Assembly (NCBI RefSeq): GCF_932526225.1
Contig: NC_064042.1
Span: 2,215,001-2,279,000 of the forward strand
Length of the DNA stretch: 64,000 nt
DNA from: Nematostella vectensis
Lineage: Eukaryota; Cnidaria; Anthozoa; Actiniaria; Edwardsiidae
Direction: 5' to 3'
Of the stretch, positions 24,910 to 40,200 are shown piece after piece. The notes under the pieces are model-generated. The model saw nothing but the letters and a program-made list of their open reading frames with translations. It was not told the DNA's origin and searched no databases. Within the stretch, counting starts at the first letter, position 1, and every line of letters begins with the position of its first letter. The position numbers and the translations under genes are program-made.

Positions 24910-25279
24910 TCACAATGCAGTTTATCACAAAATCAGCGAATAAGTTATAAAGAATGGGTTGATTTATGAGATTATGGTTGTAATTTGAGTATTTTGTTCC
25001 GCTTGAAATACAGCATAAACAAGTGTGCGAATCGTAACCATGGGTTCATCGAGGGGGAGGGGGAGGGGAGGAAATAACAGCTTGTGGTTTACCTGTGCTT
25101 TACCCATGGTGTTTTGCGCGCATTTAGCGCCATTTTCTGAAATCTGAGCCACGCAAAACAACAGACGAGCGTTTGTGGACTCATACAAACCTTTTTCTCC
25201 ATCTTCCTACCCTTTCTCAGCTGTGGGCGTTCTAAAAAACCTAGTGCTGCTGGTTTAATCTGTATTATTTCCATTGGAC
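24910..25279. promoter_or_regulatory. Divergent promoter interval, JHY-like / SMC6
   Basis: 370 bp lie between opposite start codons. A G-rich block (GAGGGGGAGGGGGAGGGGAGG) at 25049-25070 is the only obvious sequence feature. No TATA box was identified. Confidence 0.55.
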
Positions 25280-28200
25280 ATGGTGAATCGAAGGAAGCGA
25301 AACCGTACCATTCAAGAAGAAAGCGATTCAGATGCGAGCGGAGATGAAGGTGCGAGTTCTGAACCCAGCACAAGCCACGCGCAGAGCAGCAAGCGAAGCA
25401 AACCAGATACCGATGATGCTAATGATACGGACCTACAGGACTCAGATGACTTGGACTGCACACAGCCTGAACTTGCGACCAATAAGGTAAGGGTAGATAT
25501 CTCGAGTATTTGAGTTCAAGGCCATGTTTGATGCGTGTTTGTTTACAATCAAACTTTGTTAATATCAAACTTTGATCCAAAGAGTGACATACCTGAGCTT
25601 GAAGCTTCCCTATTACGTCTATTTTCAGTTGAGGCTGGGCCGTTCTTATTTTTGGGACATTTTAGGCTGAATATGTTCTTAACGATGTTCTTAAAAAGTT
25701 TAGTGTATATAAGAACATAACAACCTCTGAATTAATAGAAACAGAATTACACTAATGATCAATAGCAATAATGATGCACTAGTCAATTGAAACCCCCACC
25801 CCCATGGTCCGGGAAAGGTTGGGGGATTAGACTTTGACCCTGTAAAAAACAGAGAAAAAACCCCACCCCCTCGGGACAAAACTGCAGTCAAATGCCCCTA
25901 CCCCTCGGGATGCAAACTATAGGCAACTACCTGAGAACAAGTCATCTGAAATATGCCTTCATCTTTCAAAGCCAGTACACTTCAGCGAGTACATTTGTAC
26001 TCATAACTATGAAGATAACAAATACCAACAAAAATGGAAATAAATTATCTTCATCTGGCATTAGTTATCAATCATGTTGGTTTTCGCAATTTTGCCATGC
26101 AGCTTGCCACACGCTGATACATGGAATTGCTTGTTACAGAAGAGAAATAGTCTCAAAGCATGACTTTTGTAAAGTACATTTGTAATGTTATTCATTTGTC
26201 CCCAAGCCCCCATGGTTGGGACAAGTCTTAGAGTCAAAAACTGTCAATTCCCCCACCCCCTCGGGACAGATTCTGTTCAAAAGTGCTCTAAACCCCCACG
26301 TAAACCCTACACTTCCCCGGGACCATGGGGGTGGGGGGTTCAAATGACTAGTGCATAAGGTTTTTACTATGAGTACATTTATATTATGCATTATAGAATG
26401 CATCAGGACTAAAAAGAAAAAAAAATCTGCTATCTTAGCCTCGGCATGTTCTTAGCTTGTTCTAAAAATTTGATTAAATCTCAAGCTGGATGTTCTTATA
26501 AATAAATGTATGTTAATTTTTTTTTAATTGACTTATGTAATGTTTCACCCACTGACATGTTATTTTTCATGACTGCATTAAATTTGGCCAGTTATCCAGT
26601 TATTAGAGACATTTAGCATCACATTTTCAGGATCAACCACAAACGGCAAACTGCAGTAAGCTATTACTGGTTTGCGGTTTGACATACTGGCAAAAATGTT
26701 GTTTAGCACATTTGGCCGGAAATGCAGCATTTTTGGGGAAAAAGTGCAAAATATGTGCTTGACTTTAACCATGGCCAAAAGTTTCAGTAATTGTGCAAAT
26801 TGCCAAATGATTAAGAACACTAATTTATGGTCACAAACGTGAGCTTATAGAAAATTTGAGGGGAAAACTGCTGAGGTAAATCACTTACGGCTAGGTGGTG
26901 CTCCTGAGGTCGAAGCGCTAACTGCAGACTGCAAACTTGACCGAAGGCGTTGCCACAAGACACCCAGAGGTTTGACATTTGCCTATTCTCGGGGACCCAG
27001 GGTGTCGCAGAGATTGGGAACACAGGGAGCATGGCGCGAGAAAGAAACAGGCTGAAAGAGGCCCTGGGCAACTGCTCTGTAAAACCCATTTCTAAAAACT
27101 AAATCAAACTAGCTCTCTGATTGGTCTCATTTTATAATTAAATTAAAATGAGACCAATCAGTGCGATCCTTGTGAATTTGAAAAGCAGACAGACCTCACG
27201 CACAGAAACACTTCAAAAACACCTAAATAACAAAGCCTGCTCGGTTTGGTAAAAGTCTCACCATCAGATTTAGCCTGGAGTCTGCAAAGGGTTGCGCGAG
27301 CAAGTAGAAACTTGAGCACAATATCCAATCATGTCTTTTCCCGCTCTGCTCCATTATGAAATAGCAGGTAATATCCCTTCTGCGTACATTGGAAAATGCC
27401 CTAACACCGATAGGCTTATCGAAGAGTGGACCACTGACTTCCGAATTATTTTTGGGACCGCAGTTCTTGTTAAAATTAACGATTTTGTGCATCTTTGCAT
27501 ACGAAATATAACGCAGAAACGTCGTAAACAGAGATCAACTCTAAACTGGAAAAAAAAACTTATTAAGTGGAAACATCTTAGGGTCCTGACCCTGTACGCA
27601 GTTCTGCTCAAGGTTAAACCAATCAGCTATCGAGCTATGATTTGGGGTTTGCATGGCGCAGATCTGCGCTGTTTGAGCCGATCAGACGCTATAGATCTTG
27701 GTCACATCAAGGAGGTGTTGACATACAACAACCAGTCTACTCTGTATGACATAAATATCTGGTTATTACATGTCAACAGAGGTCAAAGCCTTTGTTAATT
27801 CTCAAACAAAAGGTAAAACAAAACCTCTGAAAGTCTGAACGAAAACACCTTCTTTGACTAAATACAATAAGCTAAAAAGGAGCAACATTATTTCCACAGG
27901 TCTTCTTTTATTATTATAGTTTCTCAAATTGATACTTTTTCTGTTTGATATGTGTATTATTTTTAGCTTACTTGAAGGGTGCTAATATGGCGGGATTGTT
28001 TTGGCGCGTTAAGAACAGTGTCCTCAAATACTGGAACATCCTTAGTGTATCTCCTCGTTAGAGTTAATCGATTAACTCCAATATAATGCCTTCCTTATTT
28101 TCGGAGTTTATGATATTTCTTTAAATACCTTGTATCCCAGAAGAGTCCTTGCGTTATTTTCCAATTTCAACTGGAAGCTTGGCAAGCCTTAATCGGCCAC

Positions 28201-31200
28201 GGCCGACTTGTTACTTTGCTTTCTTTGTAAATGCGCATGCAACCATACAAATATCCATCTTTGGTTGCTTAACAATAAATTCGGAATGATCAAGCCGGCT
28301 ATAACGCGAGGCAACGCTAGTTGGAGTGCTTATCATTGCAAGTGGTCACAAGACACAAAGCGCAGTCCTGCGCTTGCATTAGCCAATAATGATACAATTA
28401 TTCACTTCCTTTAGCGCAGGACTGCTCATGTATCAGCGAATCCCGTATTTAGCGTAACATCGAAATATATTGATTAAAACATATTGATTAAAAATAAACG
28501 TGTCACTATATCCAGAGTACTTTCAATTATCTGTTAAGTACTCGCTTATTTTGAGAAATTTCGGGCTTAATTATTGTATTTAGTCGAAGGAAGGTGTTTT
28601 CGTTCAGACTTTCAGAGGTTTTGTTTTACCTTTCGTTTGAGAATTAACAAAGGCTTTGACCTCTGTTGACATGTAATAACCAGATATTTATGTCATACAG
28701 AGTAGTCTGGTTGTTGTATGTCAACACCTCCTTGATGTGACCGAGATCTATAACATCTGATTTGCTCAAACCGCGCAGATCTGCGCCATGCAAACCCCAA
28801 ATCATAGCTCGATAGCTGATTGGTTTAACCTTGAGCAGAACTGCGTACGGGGTCAGGACCCTAAGATGTTTCCACTTAATAAGTTTTTTTTCCAGTTTAG
28901 AGTTGATCTCTGTTCGTAGTACTTCTAGTCTGTGACGATAGGCTCATATACTCATTTAGAATGCGTTTGATTTCTCGATCGGAATTATTTTGTACATCAA
29001 AGGTTAATTAAATAAAGAGTTCAAGTAAAATCACTCAAACTTGACTCAACCCTTGAAGTATCTAGAATAATTTAAGCCTTTCCATAGAATTTTCCCAATA
29101 TTATTTGTTATGTTTAGCGCATAGTTTTTCTTTTCCCTCTTGATATGTAAATTTCGAGACTGTTTTTACAGGCGCTAATTGGAAAAAGGCACCAGGTCTA
29201 GTCAGGCGACTAATTGGATTAGAAACGCGCGCTCCCTGTGTGCCCGATCTCCGCGACGCCCTGGGTCCCCGAGGATGACATTTGCCGTTTCCGGAAAAAA
29301 CGCGGTGCTAAATGTCTCTAATGACTGTTTTTACTAAGAGGCCAATATCTACAGTAAGGCCAAAACATATGGTGGGAAAGAATTGTGATGTTTAACTGGG
29401 TAAATGCAAAATACTACCTGTTGCTTTGCATACTATACATATAAGTAAAATAAAGTTTGCGGTATTCTACAGTCAATAGATTTTGGCTTTGTTACATTTC
29501 TTCAAAAATTCTAGACTTAAGAGGGTTGTCTGTTTTCTGTCGGACTTTCTTGGTTAACTACATGCTTTTGATCAGAATGGTGTTTATCAAAGAACCAAGT
29601 TGTCATGGAATATTTCCATTCATAGGATGAGGCGGAAGTCGGGATCATTGAGAAAGTCACCCTGGTCAACTTCATGTGTCACACCATGCTAGAGGTTCCA
29701 CTGGGTCCAAATGTTAACTTCATCATTGGCCGTAATGGAAGTAAGTTCAACCTAGTTTATAGCGCAAGGGGTATTCTCTTATATTCATTATATAGGGCAT
29801 AAATTTCAAGCCTCATTGTCCTGAAGAGGGGTTTCATTTTTAAAACATGAATTGCTAAAAAGAAAAATTAAACTTCTGTGGCTGAGAGGATTTAGCTTTT
29901 CTGAGATCTATTGTCCTTTGCTTATAAAAAAAAACCCTTACTTTTCTGGGTAGTAGTAGTTAGCACCTTAGGGGCGGGCATTATTAGAAGCTGGGTGCTA
30001 AAACAAGCTAGATTGTTTTTCGAACTGTAATACCTTGTTGATGAATTTTAGGTGGAAAAAGTGCCATCATGACAGCCTTAGTGGTAGGCCTAGGGGGCAA
30101 AGCTACAGTCACAAGCCGAGGAAGCTCACTGAAGGGGTTCATCAAAGAACATTGCCATTATGCACTTATTTCTATCAAGCTTAGAAATCGTGGCTTAGAT
30201 GCTTATTGTAAGGACAAATATGGCCCTTCGATAACAGTGGAGCGACGCATTAATAGTGATGGAAGTGGTTCTTACAAGCTGAAATCTCACTCTGGTAAGA
30301 AGTCCCTACTTGTGAGTTGGCTCTACCACTCCACATTTTTTATTGTGCCTGTTTTTTTTTTTTTAAGTTTAGGAAATTGTTTAATGTTTTTGATTATCTT
30401 AAAATGTTTTTTTTTGTAGGCAAAACAGTTTCCACTAAGAAAGAAGAGCTGAATCACATCTTGGATCAATTCAACATTCAGGTGTCTAATTTCCTCTCCA
30501 TTGTAAACCCAAGTTCTAAGGTGTACAAGCCATAGGGTGTAAAAGTGGAAGGATGTGCAAGTAGATAGGGAGTACATGTAATGGGGCGCAGTGTACATGT
30601 TACATAAGGCTGTACACTTTGTTGTGTGTTTAAAGTAGTAGGGTCATAAGTCTAAGGTTTGCTAAATGTATCTATTCAGGTGGATAACCCTATTTCTGTC
30701 TTGAACCAAGACACCAGTAGGAACTTCCTTAACTCTTCTGACCCCAAAGACAAATACAAGGTAATTAAAGGTCTCAGATCAATAAAATCAAGCAAACCAA
30801 GTGAAATACAAATGTGTTTTAATCATCAAAACTGTAACAAAAACATGAGTGGGCTGAATTTATTAATTTTTTAAATAACGAAATTCACGAAATTTAAGTG
30901 ACACGAAAATTAAGTGTAATAAGGTAGTTATTAATGTCAACAATGTCAAGTGAATCATTCTCATTACCACAACCATGCCAGACTAGAAGCTATTCCTTAG
31001 TTAGACAACTAAGGTTTTTCCTCTTCAGGCTTACTCTTTATAGCTTTTATCTGTACTTTTACAAGGAGATGCTTTGGAGAAAACCCAGATGTGTAAATGT
31101 CATCCTTTTGTCAGTTCTTCTTGAAGGCGACTCAACTTGAGCAGATCAGTGACGATTACCAGATGGTACTCACACATCAAGAGGTTATCAATGACATGTT

Positions 31201-34200
31201 GGAGAAAAAGGCAAAGGTTAGTGAACTTGTGATTATAATCATCTGATTAGAGTGGCATAACTCAACTTGTGAATATATTCAACTGATAAGGGGGCATTAT
31301 TCAACTCTAAAAGATCATCTGATAAGAGTGAGTTGTATGACCAAGTACTCCCATTAACCCCATCAGACAACCTAATAATCGAAAAGAAATACAAAGAGGA
31401 CTGAAATGTTTCAAGTGATCCCTTCGGACATATGATCCTCAACTCTAAAGGTGATGTTACGGCCCATGCTTGTATCAGGTGACCCTAATTACAAGAATGC
31501 AAACCTTATGATCACTTTAATCAAATTCTAATGCTAATGTTTATTGTGTCCAGATGATCCCGATAACTGAGAAGGAAGTGAAGATCCTTGAGAACAAGTA
31601 CAACGACCTGAAGCAGCTGAGAACAATGAAGGACCAGGTGGAAGAGTTGAAGAAGGAGAGGGCATGGGCAGAGGTCATTGAATATGAGAAAGTGAGTGAG
31701 CTACTGTCCAACTCTACCTGCTGTATAGGAGTGGCATGAGATAATAGGGAGTGGCATGGGATAATAGGAAGTGTCATATGGTAATTGGGAGTGGCATGCA
31801 ATAATAGGGACTGGCATGCAATAATAGGTTGTGGCACAGGATAATAGGGAGTGGCATGCTATAATAGGTGATTAAGTCTCTTTCCACTTTAACCTATATT
31901 AAGGGATTAAAATAAAAGGCTGCTGATCCATGATAACTTTTTCAATGTCAGTGCTTACACACTCACTCCTGGAGCAGTTTGCACAGTGCTCTTGTTGGTC
32001 AGGTCAAATTTAGATGTATATAGGATTAGTATATAGGATTGAAGATTAGGTAATATGCCTGGCTATGTAGTAAATAATTTTGAATAAGCATTTAAAAATT
32101 TATATTTAAGTTATCTTTGGTATTTATTTTTCAAATAGTCCCATATGTCTCATTTGTGATTGATGATCTTAGCATTGGTTATTTTTACTTGCAGAGACTT
32201 GGTCCCTTAGAACGAGAAGTGAAATCCAAGCAAGACAAACTGCCAAGGTATGAGGCAAAGGTTGAAGAATGCAATGCAGAAGTCCTTAGACTGGAATCCG
32301 AATCGCAGGCCATTGAAGCTGAGATTGAAACTGTCCTTAAAGAGGCAAGGGAGGCGCAACCAGAACAGACAGAGATTGAGGCAGAGCTCAAGGATATTAA
32401 GATTGCCCTCCGAAAGAAAGAGGTACTTGTTATTGCTGTCCTTTATCTTTTGTTCTTTACTGTAATTTTCCAACCTTGACAACGACAACAAGGCAGACTA
32501 ATCAGGGTTCAAAATGGCAGCCGGCTGAAAGCAATAGTGGGCTGTTTTCTGTTCTTTGTCAGCTCTTTTTCTGTATCCCCTTCTCATATTTCTAGTATGC
32601 AGGCTTTTTTTCCACCAAATCAACCAAGCTGGCAAAAATCTAGCAGATTTAAAAAAAATTATTTTGAAAATGTGTATGTTAGTAGAAAAAAAAATGCCAC
32701 TTCCTCACATTATGTAGACCAAAGTGTTTGTTTGAGAGATTGAGAGAGCAGGTTCAATGACATGACTACTCAGGTTTTATTATCCCTGAATACCTAGCAC
32801 ACCTACTTTATAATAAACTGCTACCTTTATTTCCTTTATTTATTAGTCTGAAGTTCGTAAAGCCAGACAAAGCCTCAGATCTGCTGAACAGGACATGAGT
32901 GACCTCACAGAAAGGATCAGTGAGATCAAGCAATCGTAAGTTCACTAGACAAGGCCCGGGTATGCAGTTTAGTTCCACTAAAAATCAAGTAATAACAAGT
33001 GTATTGTGTTTGAGCTGTTTGTATTGGGCTATAACTTTACATGCGTAATGCTGGCTAAAGCTTGAGTGTAGTGGCCCCGGCAATGCTTATGTTTAAGCTT
33101 TCTGTATGGGGCTATAATATTACATGTGTGATGCTGGGTAATGCTTAGATTGAAGGTTTCCATTTTCTTGATTATTTGATTACAGTGCACTCCATGACCG
33201 AGAAGCTGAGAGACGGCAAAGAGAGGAAACTTTGGCAAAGAAGAGAGAGGATCATCAAGCTGGTCAGAACCAGCTCAATATCACCAGTCACCACAAGGAT
33301 CAGCTAAACCAGGCATTGAGTCGGGCAAAAGAAAACAGCTACTCTCTCAAGTAGGCAATATTTCCCATTTTGTTATTGATACTTTGGGAATTATAAGCTT
33401 TGCAAGAAACATTTTATACATTTTAAACATTTTATAAAGATAGATTAGTGGGTCTGATGCTAAACCCCTGAAACCCTTTACCAAGCTATGTAAACCATAT
33501 TTTAATAAAATATTTTTATTAAAATAACCTGGGCACGTAAACCCCACTCAGAACCCATGCGGAATCCACACCAAATCCATGCTGGAAAATGTTAAAATAC
33601 TTTCAGTCTGTAGTCTATGCACCAAGTGATAGGGTTGAGGATGAGGAATTATTCAGATCTAAACTTTGGTTGCACATTGTTGTTGTTTGCTAGAACGGAT
33701 GTGAATGATGCCAAACGTGCTGTTGATGCCACCCAGAGGAACTTGACAAACCTTCAGAGCAGCACCAGGGATAAGTTGAGACTGTTTGGTCCATGGATGC
33801 CAGACCTTGTCAATCACATTCAGCAAGCTGCAAGGAGAACTCGCTTTCACAGATTGCCTGTGGGGCCGATAGGTAACACATTTTTGGGGGTTAATTTTCG
33901 ATCAAAACTATACCACAGGAAATTTGTTTCAAAATAACTCCTTAGACCAAGGTAATAATATTTTTGGTGATTTTTTTTTTTTTGCTATCTAAATTATCCC
34001 CTGATATCTGATCACAGGGAGCAACAAAAACTTATTTTTGTATAACATCTGTGCTAGTTACAATATAGAGCTTAATATAGAGTTAATGTTCACAGGTCTT
34101 AATATGTTTTTGTACCCTCTCATCTGGGAGCAAGATTAAAGAAGGACCCGCAGTTTAAAAGGCACGGACCTAGTCCAAGTCATCATTCCCGATGATGCTT

Positions 34201-37200
34201 GACGGTGAGCTTTTTGGGAGTGATTTTCTATGGCAACAAGGACAAAAATTGTGATTGAAAATAAAATTCTCGTTTGAAATGAAAATAACGAAACCTCAAC
34301 ATTTTTTTTGCCTCAAAATCGCTCAATTCTCTATTTCTTAACTGTCCAGTCTCCAGAGAGGATTAAAAAATTAGTTATCTTTGCACTATTGATGTTTAAG
34401 ACAGTATTTCGAGCTTACTCATATTTCTTTTGCTTCTTTTTATCGAGCTTTGCACTCCACAAAGTCTAGCCAATATGACAACTTGGACCAGGCGCGCGCA
34501 CCTTTTATACTGCAGGTCCTTGTTCAAGCTCTGTTGGACCATGCCATAAAACCCTGGGCAAGATCTTATACTTGGATCTTTACAGGTGCTCATCTCAAAT
34601 TGAAGAATCAGAAATGGGCGTTGGCTGTGGAGAGCTGCATTAAGGGTTTGGCAATAGCGTTCTGTTGTACTGATAGTCACGATGAGCAGATCCTGCGACA
34701 GATTATGAAGCAGGTGTGCCCACCAAACAGTATCCCACAGATCATCATCAGCAGGTTCCAGGACAGAGTTCATGACGTCTCAAGAAACGTGAGTGTTTGT
34801 ATTACCCATGGTGGGGGGTGTAGAGGGGAAGGCATGTTATAGCCTGTTTTCTTATCTTTTTACCAGATGAGGTTGAAAACATGAGCACTAGATCTTGAAG
34901 TAGAAAATCACACCCTGAATTTTGTAGCTTAATTGGAGACCTTAGAATGAAATGCTAATATATAAGCAATATATTCTACTAATACATATACAGTGAACAA
35001 CGCAACCCCAGGTTTATTTTGTTATGTACTTGATATTTTCTCTTATGTAAAGAGTTGTTTCTTTTGTGTTTTTTTAGAAGCCTCGCTGTAAGTACACTAC
35101 AGTATTGGATGAGCTGGTAGTTGATGACCCTGTAGCGACAAACTGCTTGATTGATCAGGTTGGTTATCTGCACCAATTTTGTTTAGGATTATATCATTTT
35201 GGTTCTACTTATAATAAGATTACAAAGGTCATAGTTCTGGTTCTGTTCCTATCATAGCTCAGTGTGGAGTCTGTTCTTCTGGTTGAAGACCCCAAGGAAG
35301 CACGTGACGTCATGTTCTTTCATACTCCCCAAGGGGCAGGCATGGTAACAACATCCATATGTTAGACTAAAACATCCATATGGTTAGATTAGAACATCGA
35401 TAATATAATAACATTATAATAAGATAAACAAAACCCATATGGTAAGACCAACAATACCCATATGGTAAGACTATAATCCTCTATATGGTAAGATAAGCAA
35501 CACCCTTCTACAAATAAGGACAAGTTACTAGCCAAGGGGCAGCCATGGTAAAGCGAACAACACATATTTTAATACAAGCAATACCCTTCTACATTTAATC
35601 ACAAGTCCTTGGGCAAGGAGTGGGAATTGTAAGACAAACAACACCCATCTTCATTTAATGACAAGTTGCTGGCATGGCATGGTTATGACAAAACCCTAAG
35701 CTAAAAAATCAAACACAGTTTACCATGACTTTCCCTTAGTTTTTGAAAAAGTAACTTGTTCTCTTCTGCCTGGTATTCCCTGGTGCTCAGGCTTCTTATT
35801 GCCTTTAGTAAATTCAATGCCATGTTTATTTATCTTGCCTGGGCGCAGTATTCCCTCAAATTGATTGAGTCCTGGTTTGTTTTAGGCTTATGCTATCAAT
35901 GGTGACCAAGTGATAGGGGGACGATCAGCCAAGTACTACTCTGCAACAAGTTCTAGTGCACATTTCTTGCAACAGGACATTGAACAGGAAATCAGGTACC
36001 ATTGATAGCCATTACAGTTGTTACTATTAGTTTTAGGGACAATCACATTAACATTCTGTTTTGATATCAGTTATGATCCTTAATGATAAAGTACATCCTT
36101 GTGTCTTGTTTTGAAGAAAATTGTCATATTTGAAAAAGAAATTATAGAGTAGCAAAATGCTTTAAACATTTTCTGTGCAAGTGTCTACAAACCGTTTATC
36201 TAAAACTGCTTGCAATTAGAATATGATTTCAGAAACTGGTCAGACATTTGTATCTTTGAATCATAAGCCTTGATTCCTGTCAAAGTAATCAAGGCATATA
36301 GTGTTTAGTTTTTGTATTAGGGGTGGCACTTCTTAATGGCGCCTTTTCATAAGATGCTGCAGGGAACTATTAAAAAGGGAATACACATTGTTTTATGTCA
36401 ATAAAGTGATGCTTGATGCTCCACAGACGTCTTGAGAGAGATCTGAATAACAAAAGGCAGCAGCATCAGCAGTTACAAGACGAACTACGTCAGCAAGAGG
36501 CCAACATTGCTGAAAACAAGAGAGAGCTTGTCAGAACTACCAACAAAGCTATGCGAGAGCAGGAGGTTGTCAATCGGCTATTGGAGGTTAGTGAAGATAG
36601 GTAAAGTAGCGTCACTAACCAAACAATCTGACCAGGAGGGAGGAGGCACTGTGATTTTGTAGGAGGGAAGGGAGTATGCTAATAATAATAATAGTACATT
36701 TATTTGTAAAGCGCTAAAACTATGGATACATATTCTTATACATGTATAAGAAAACAAGGTAATCTTTTGATTTTTTTTTTCTCATTTACCTCATTTAACT
36801 TCACAGGAAATCAAAGAGCTTGAAAATTTTGAAGAAGAAGAGCTTCCAGATGTAACAACTCTGGTATGTGTGCTACTGATAATGTTGATGCTATTGTTTG
36901 GAATGGTGATAATAATTATATACCACTATCAGCGTTTTCTAATTTTTTCTTCATCATACCCGAAGGAAAACCCAAAGTTTTTTTTTTTTTAGGGAATTGT
37001 TTTAACCCTGCTAATCACCTTCTTAGCAAAATATAGTTTTTACTTACAGTGCAATGTACACTATTGTGGTCTCCTTGACAGTTTTGAGAAAAAACCAAAG
37101 CAGATACTAGAAATATGCTATTTTATTGGAGGGAACTTCATCAGCTGTCAGCAATTTAAACTGTGATTCCAACATGCAAATCACACTTAAATAGACATTT

Positions 37201-40200
37201 GTAATGGTTGTGCATGTTGGTCAATACTTATTTCCCCTCTCATTTTGTCCTCATATTGGCATATGTCCATTTTCTAGGAAGAGGAGGTTGTGAATATCAC
37301 TCAACAGATTGCAGAGCTGAAAGAACAGGTACTCTCAAGGTTTTTGCTGCTTCTGATAATAGTCACCCTAGAAATTTGTTATTCGAAAAAGTCCCACGTA
37401 AACTTGCAGGAATTTGTACTTACTACGCTTTTGCTCGCCCTAATCTTGAAAACAAGCCTTGTCCCTAACTCTAGGAGTTATCATAGGCTTTTTTAGACCA
37501 TCTAGAAAAATGATAGCCATTGATTTGTTTCCCTATGTAGAAAACGAAACTAGAAGAGGAGTTTGAAGCCATCAAAGAGAAGCACCAGAAGCAGGAGCTA
37601 AAGAAGCAGAGATTCAAGGAGAAGATGGAGGTGCTCCTGAGGAAGCATGAGCCACTCACGGTACATCAGTTTGTTTGTTTGTCTGTTTGTTTGTTTGTGT
37701 GTTTGTTTGTTTGTTTGTTTGTTCTAAGAGACATGTTACACTTATACATTGCTTTACACATTACAAGACAAACAGAAGAAAGTGTAAAAAAAATTGTAAG
37801 GATAAGTTTATTACTATTTATGTTGTCTTCTCTGTTATGTGAACTATTGCCAAAGCTTCCCTTGAGGTAAAGTGCTCTTGGTTCCATCAATCAAATTTAA
37901 CCCATTGACCCTTGATCTGGCGTTTTTCCAGTACATTCCTTATCGTTGCAAGGAAGGCACATTTTTCTGACTAACTGGAAAATAGGTTCTGTTTGTTGAA
38001 TGAGATAACGACATAAGCGCCAAAAACTAGGTGTTGATAGATCTTATCCATCACATCCAGTGAATATCTCTTGCTTCGGGAAAAACCATACCTGAACCCC
38101 CATTGTCCTCATATGCCGGGCTTTTGGTTATTATACATTTACAGGAGAACGAAAGTAGTGAAGCTAGCCCTGGGTCCAACCCGTTTTTATAAAGTACCGT
38201 TTCTGATGCAAATGCATGCAAATGAATAAAGAGCAATGGAACTTGTCCATTTACATGCTTTTGAACGGCAAATGAAAAACGGTGTTTTCCTTAGGCAAGA
38301 GAGTTCTCTGGTTGGTACTTAACTTGAACTGCATTCTGTCTCGTTTTACCTCTGATAGAAAAAGCAAGAAGAGACAATGGTGGAGATCCTGACAGCAAAG
38401 AATAACAGAAAGCACTACTCAGATAAGGTGCAGGAAAACAAGGACGCGATCAGCAAAGCTGAGAAAGCGGTGGTGGAAATGACGCGGAAAATAGAGGTAC
38501 TGGCATTAATAATAAAATATTCTTTTAGTGCGGAGTAACCTCAGTCAAACGACATGGCAATAGACATAAATAATACACCGCTATATCAAGAGGGCTTGTT
38601 TTCCATATACTTATTTTACGCGAAACATGGTAAATTTACTTGAAGAATTTCAATCTTTGTTATCATTGTTATTGTTGTACATTTAAAAATGTAACGTTGT
38701 GCTTGCAAGATACAACTTCAAAGCAGCAATCCCATGAATGAAGTCATATACTTTATTGACGATATTTTATAGAAACCCCATCAGTTACTTGAATGGCTTC
38801 CTTGTGTCGATATTGTGCGGGAGCGGCAAGGTTGGCCTTCTTTAACCTCCCGTGTTCTCCACCACTAATTAGTTGATTCCCGGCTTTCCTATTTCAGGTT
38901 ACTATAAACTTCCTTATCACATGGAACACTGCACTGTTACAGGATCGATTCACTCGCAAGTGAAGCACTTCAGTGTTTCCATATGAGTCCTCTTTTATTT
39001 GGATTTTATTTTATAATGATTCAAGTGGATCAGAGTTGGAAGACTGTCTGTTCCTTTGCTTCATAAGGATGACGTGACTGTGTTGTTTGTGTCAGAGCAC
39101 TTCTGCAATGGCCGCTCAGTATTGCGGCAGTCCCGATAAGATAGAGACAAAGAAAACCGTAAAATCCTTGGAGTCCGAGATTCTGCAGAAAGAAAAGTGT
39201 ATCAGGACAGAGGAACAGAAGAAAAAGTGAGTCATCGCATGTAACCTTGCGACGTGCGCCACCGTTACAAAGTTAACCATACAACGTTTGCTATCGGGGC
39301 CACCATGACAAGGTTGGATCCTTGCTCACACTTGATATTTTGCTAGAATGACAAAATGGCGGCTGACAGACTCAAAGCTTCTAGGTATCCGTATTTTGAA
39401 GCGCACCAAAGCATTATTTTGCCCACTGATTGGCTGGTGAGGTTTATGGAAATAAGATAAACCGCTTTTCGTATTTTTATTTGCTGACGTCCTCGGTATT
39501 GTGCGGGAGTGTAAAATGGCGGGGCGGATGACCTCCTTTAATAATCATGATAATTTGTTCTTCTCGCAGCCACGGCACGCACGATCAGATAACAAAACAA
39601 TACTTCGACGCTTTGAAAGAGCTGGAACACATCAAAGATTCTTTGAAGAACCTCAGACGCTTCAACAAGGTAGCTAATTATATATAATATTATATTAAAT
39701 ATAAAAAAAAATAACTACGATACTTTGATTTGGCTTTCCGTAGCACGGAAATGTGAATAAAGCAGTGAGTGAAACAGAACAACGTAAAATGTCCAGTACA
39801 GTGTAAACGTTATGTGTATCATGTGCAATGTATTATTCAAAGTGTTTAGCACAAATTTCCACGTTAGGACGGTTTTTAACATTCTGCAAAATCTTCCCGA
39901 TGGTTTCCAACACTGCTATATCGCCTTCTGACTCATTGGTCAGCACTGAAATAGTTTTCAATCACGCTACCTCTCCGCAAGGCACTAATCAATAAATAAG
40001 TAATAAAAAAACATCTATGAAACCCCGTTAGTTTGAATGACGGAAGCCAGAGAGCGGTTAAGCAGTTGGAAGTTATTACCGAGAATTCGCGCAGTATACT
40101 GAAAGAAGACAGTAAAGGACAGCTATTAACTCCCCGTTCAACCAGTTGATTTCCCTGGTTCCAAACCCAGTAATTATATTTTTATTTTATTATTCTTTCA

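Noticed and set aside
27331-27798. 155-codon open frame in SMC6 intron 1
   Set aside because: It lies mostly in the left arm of the fold-back element, with no recognisable domain and no splice context.
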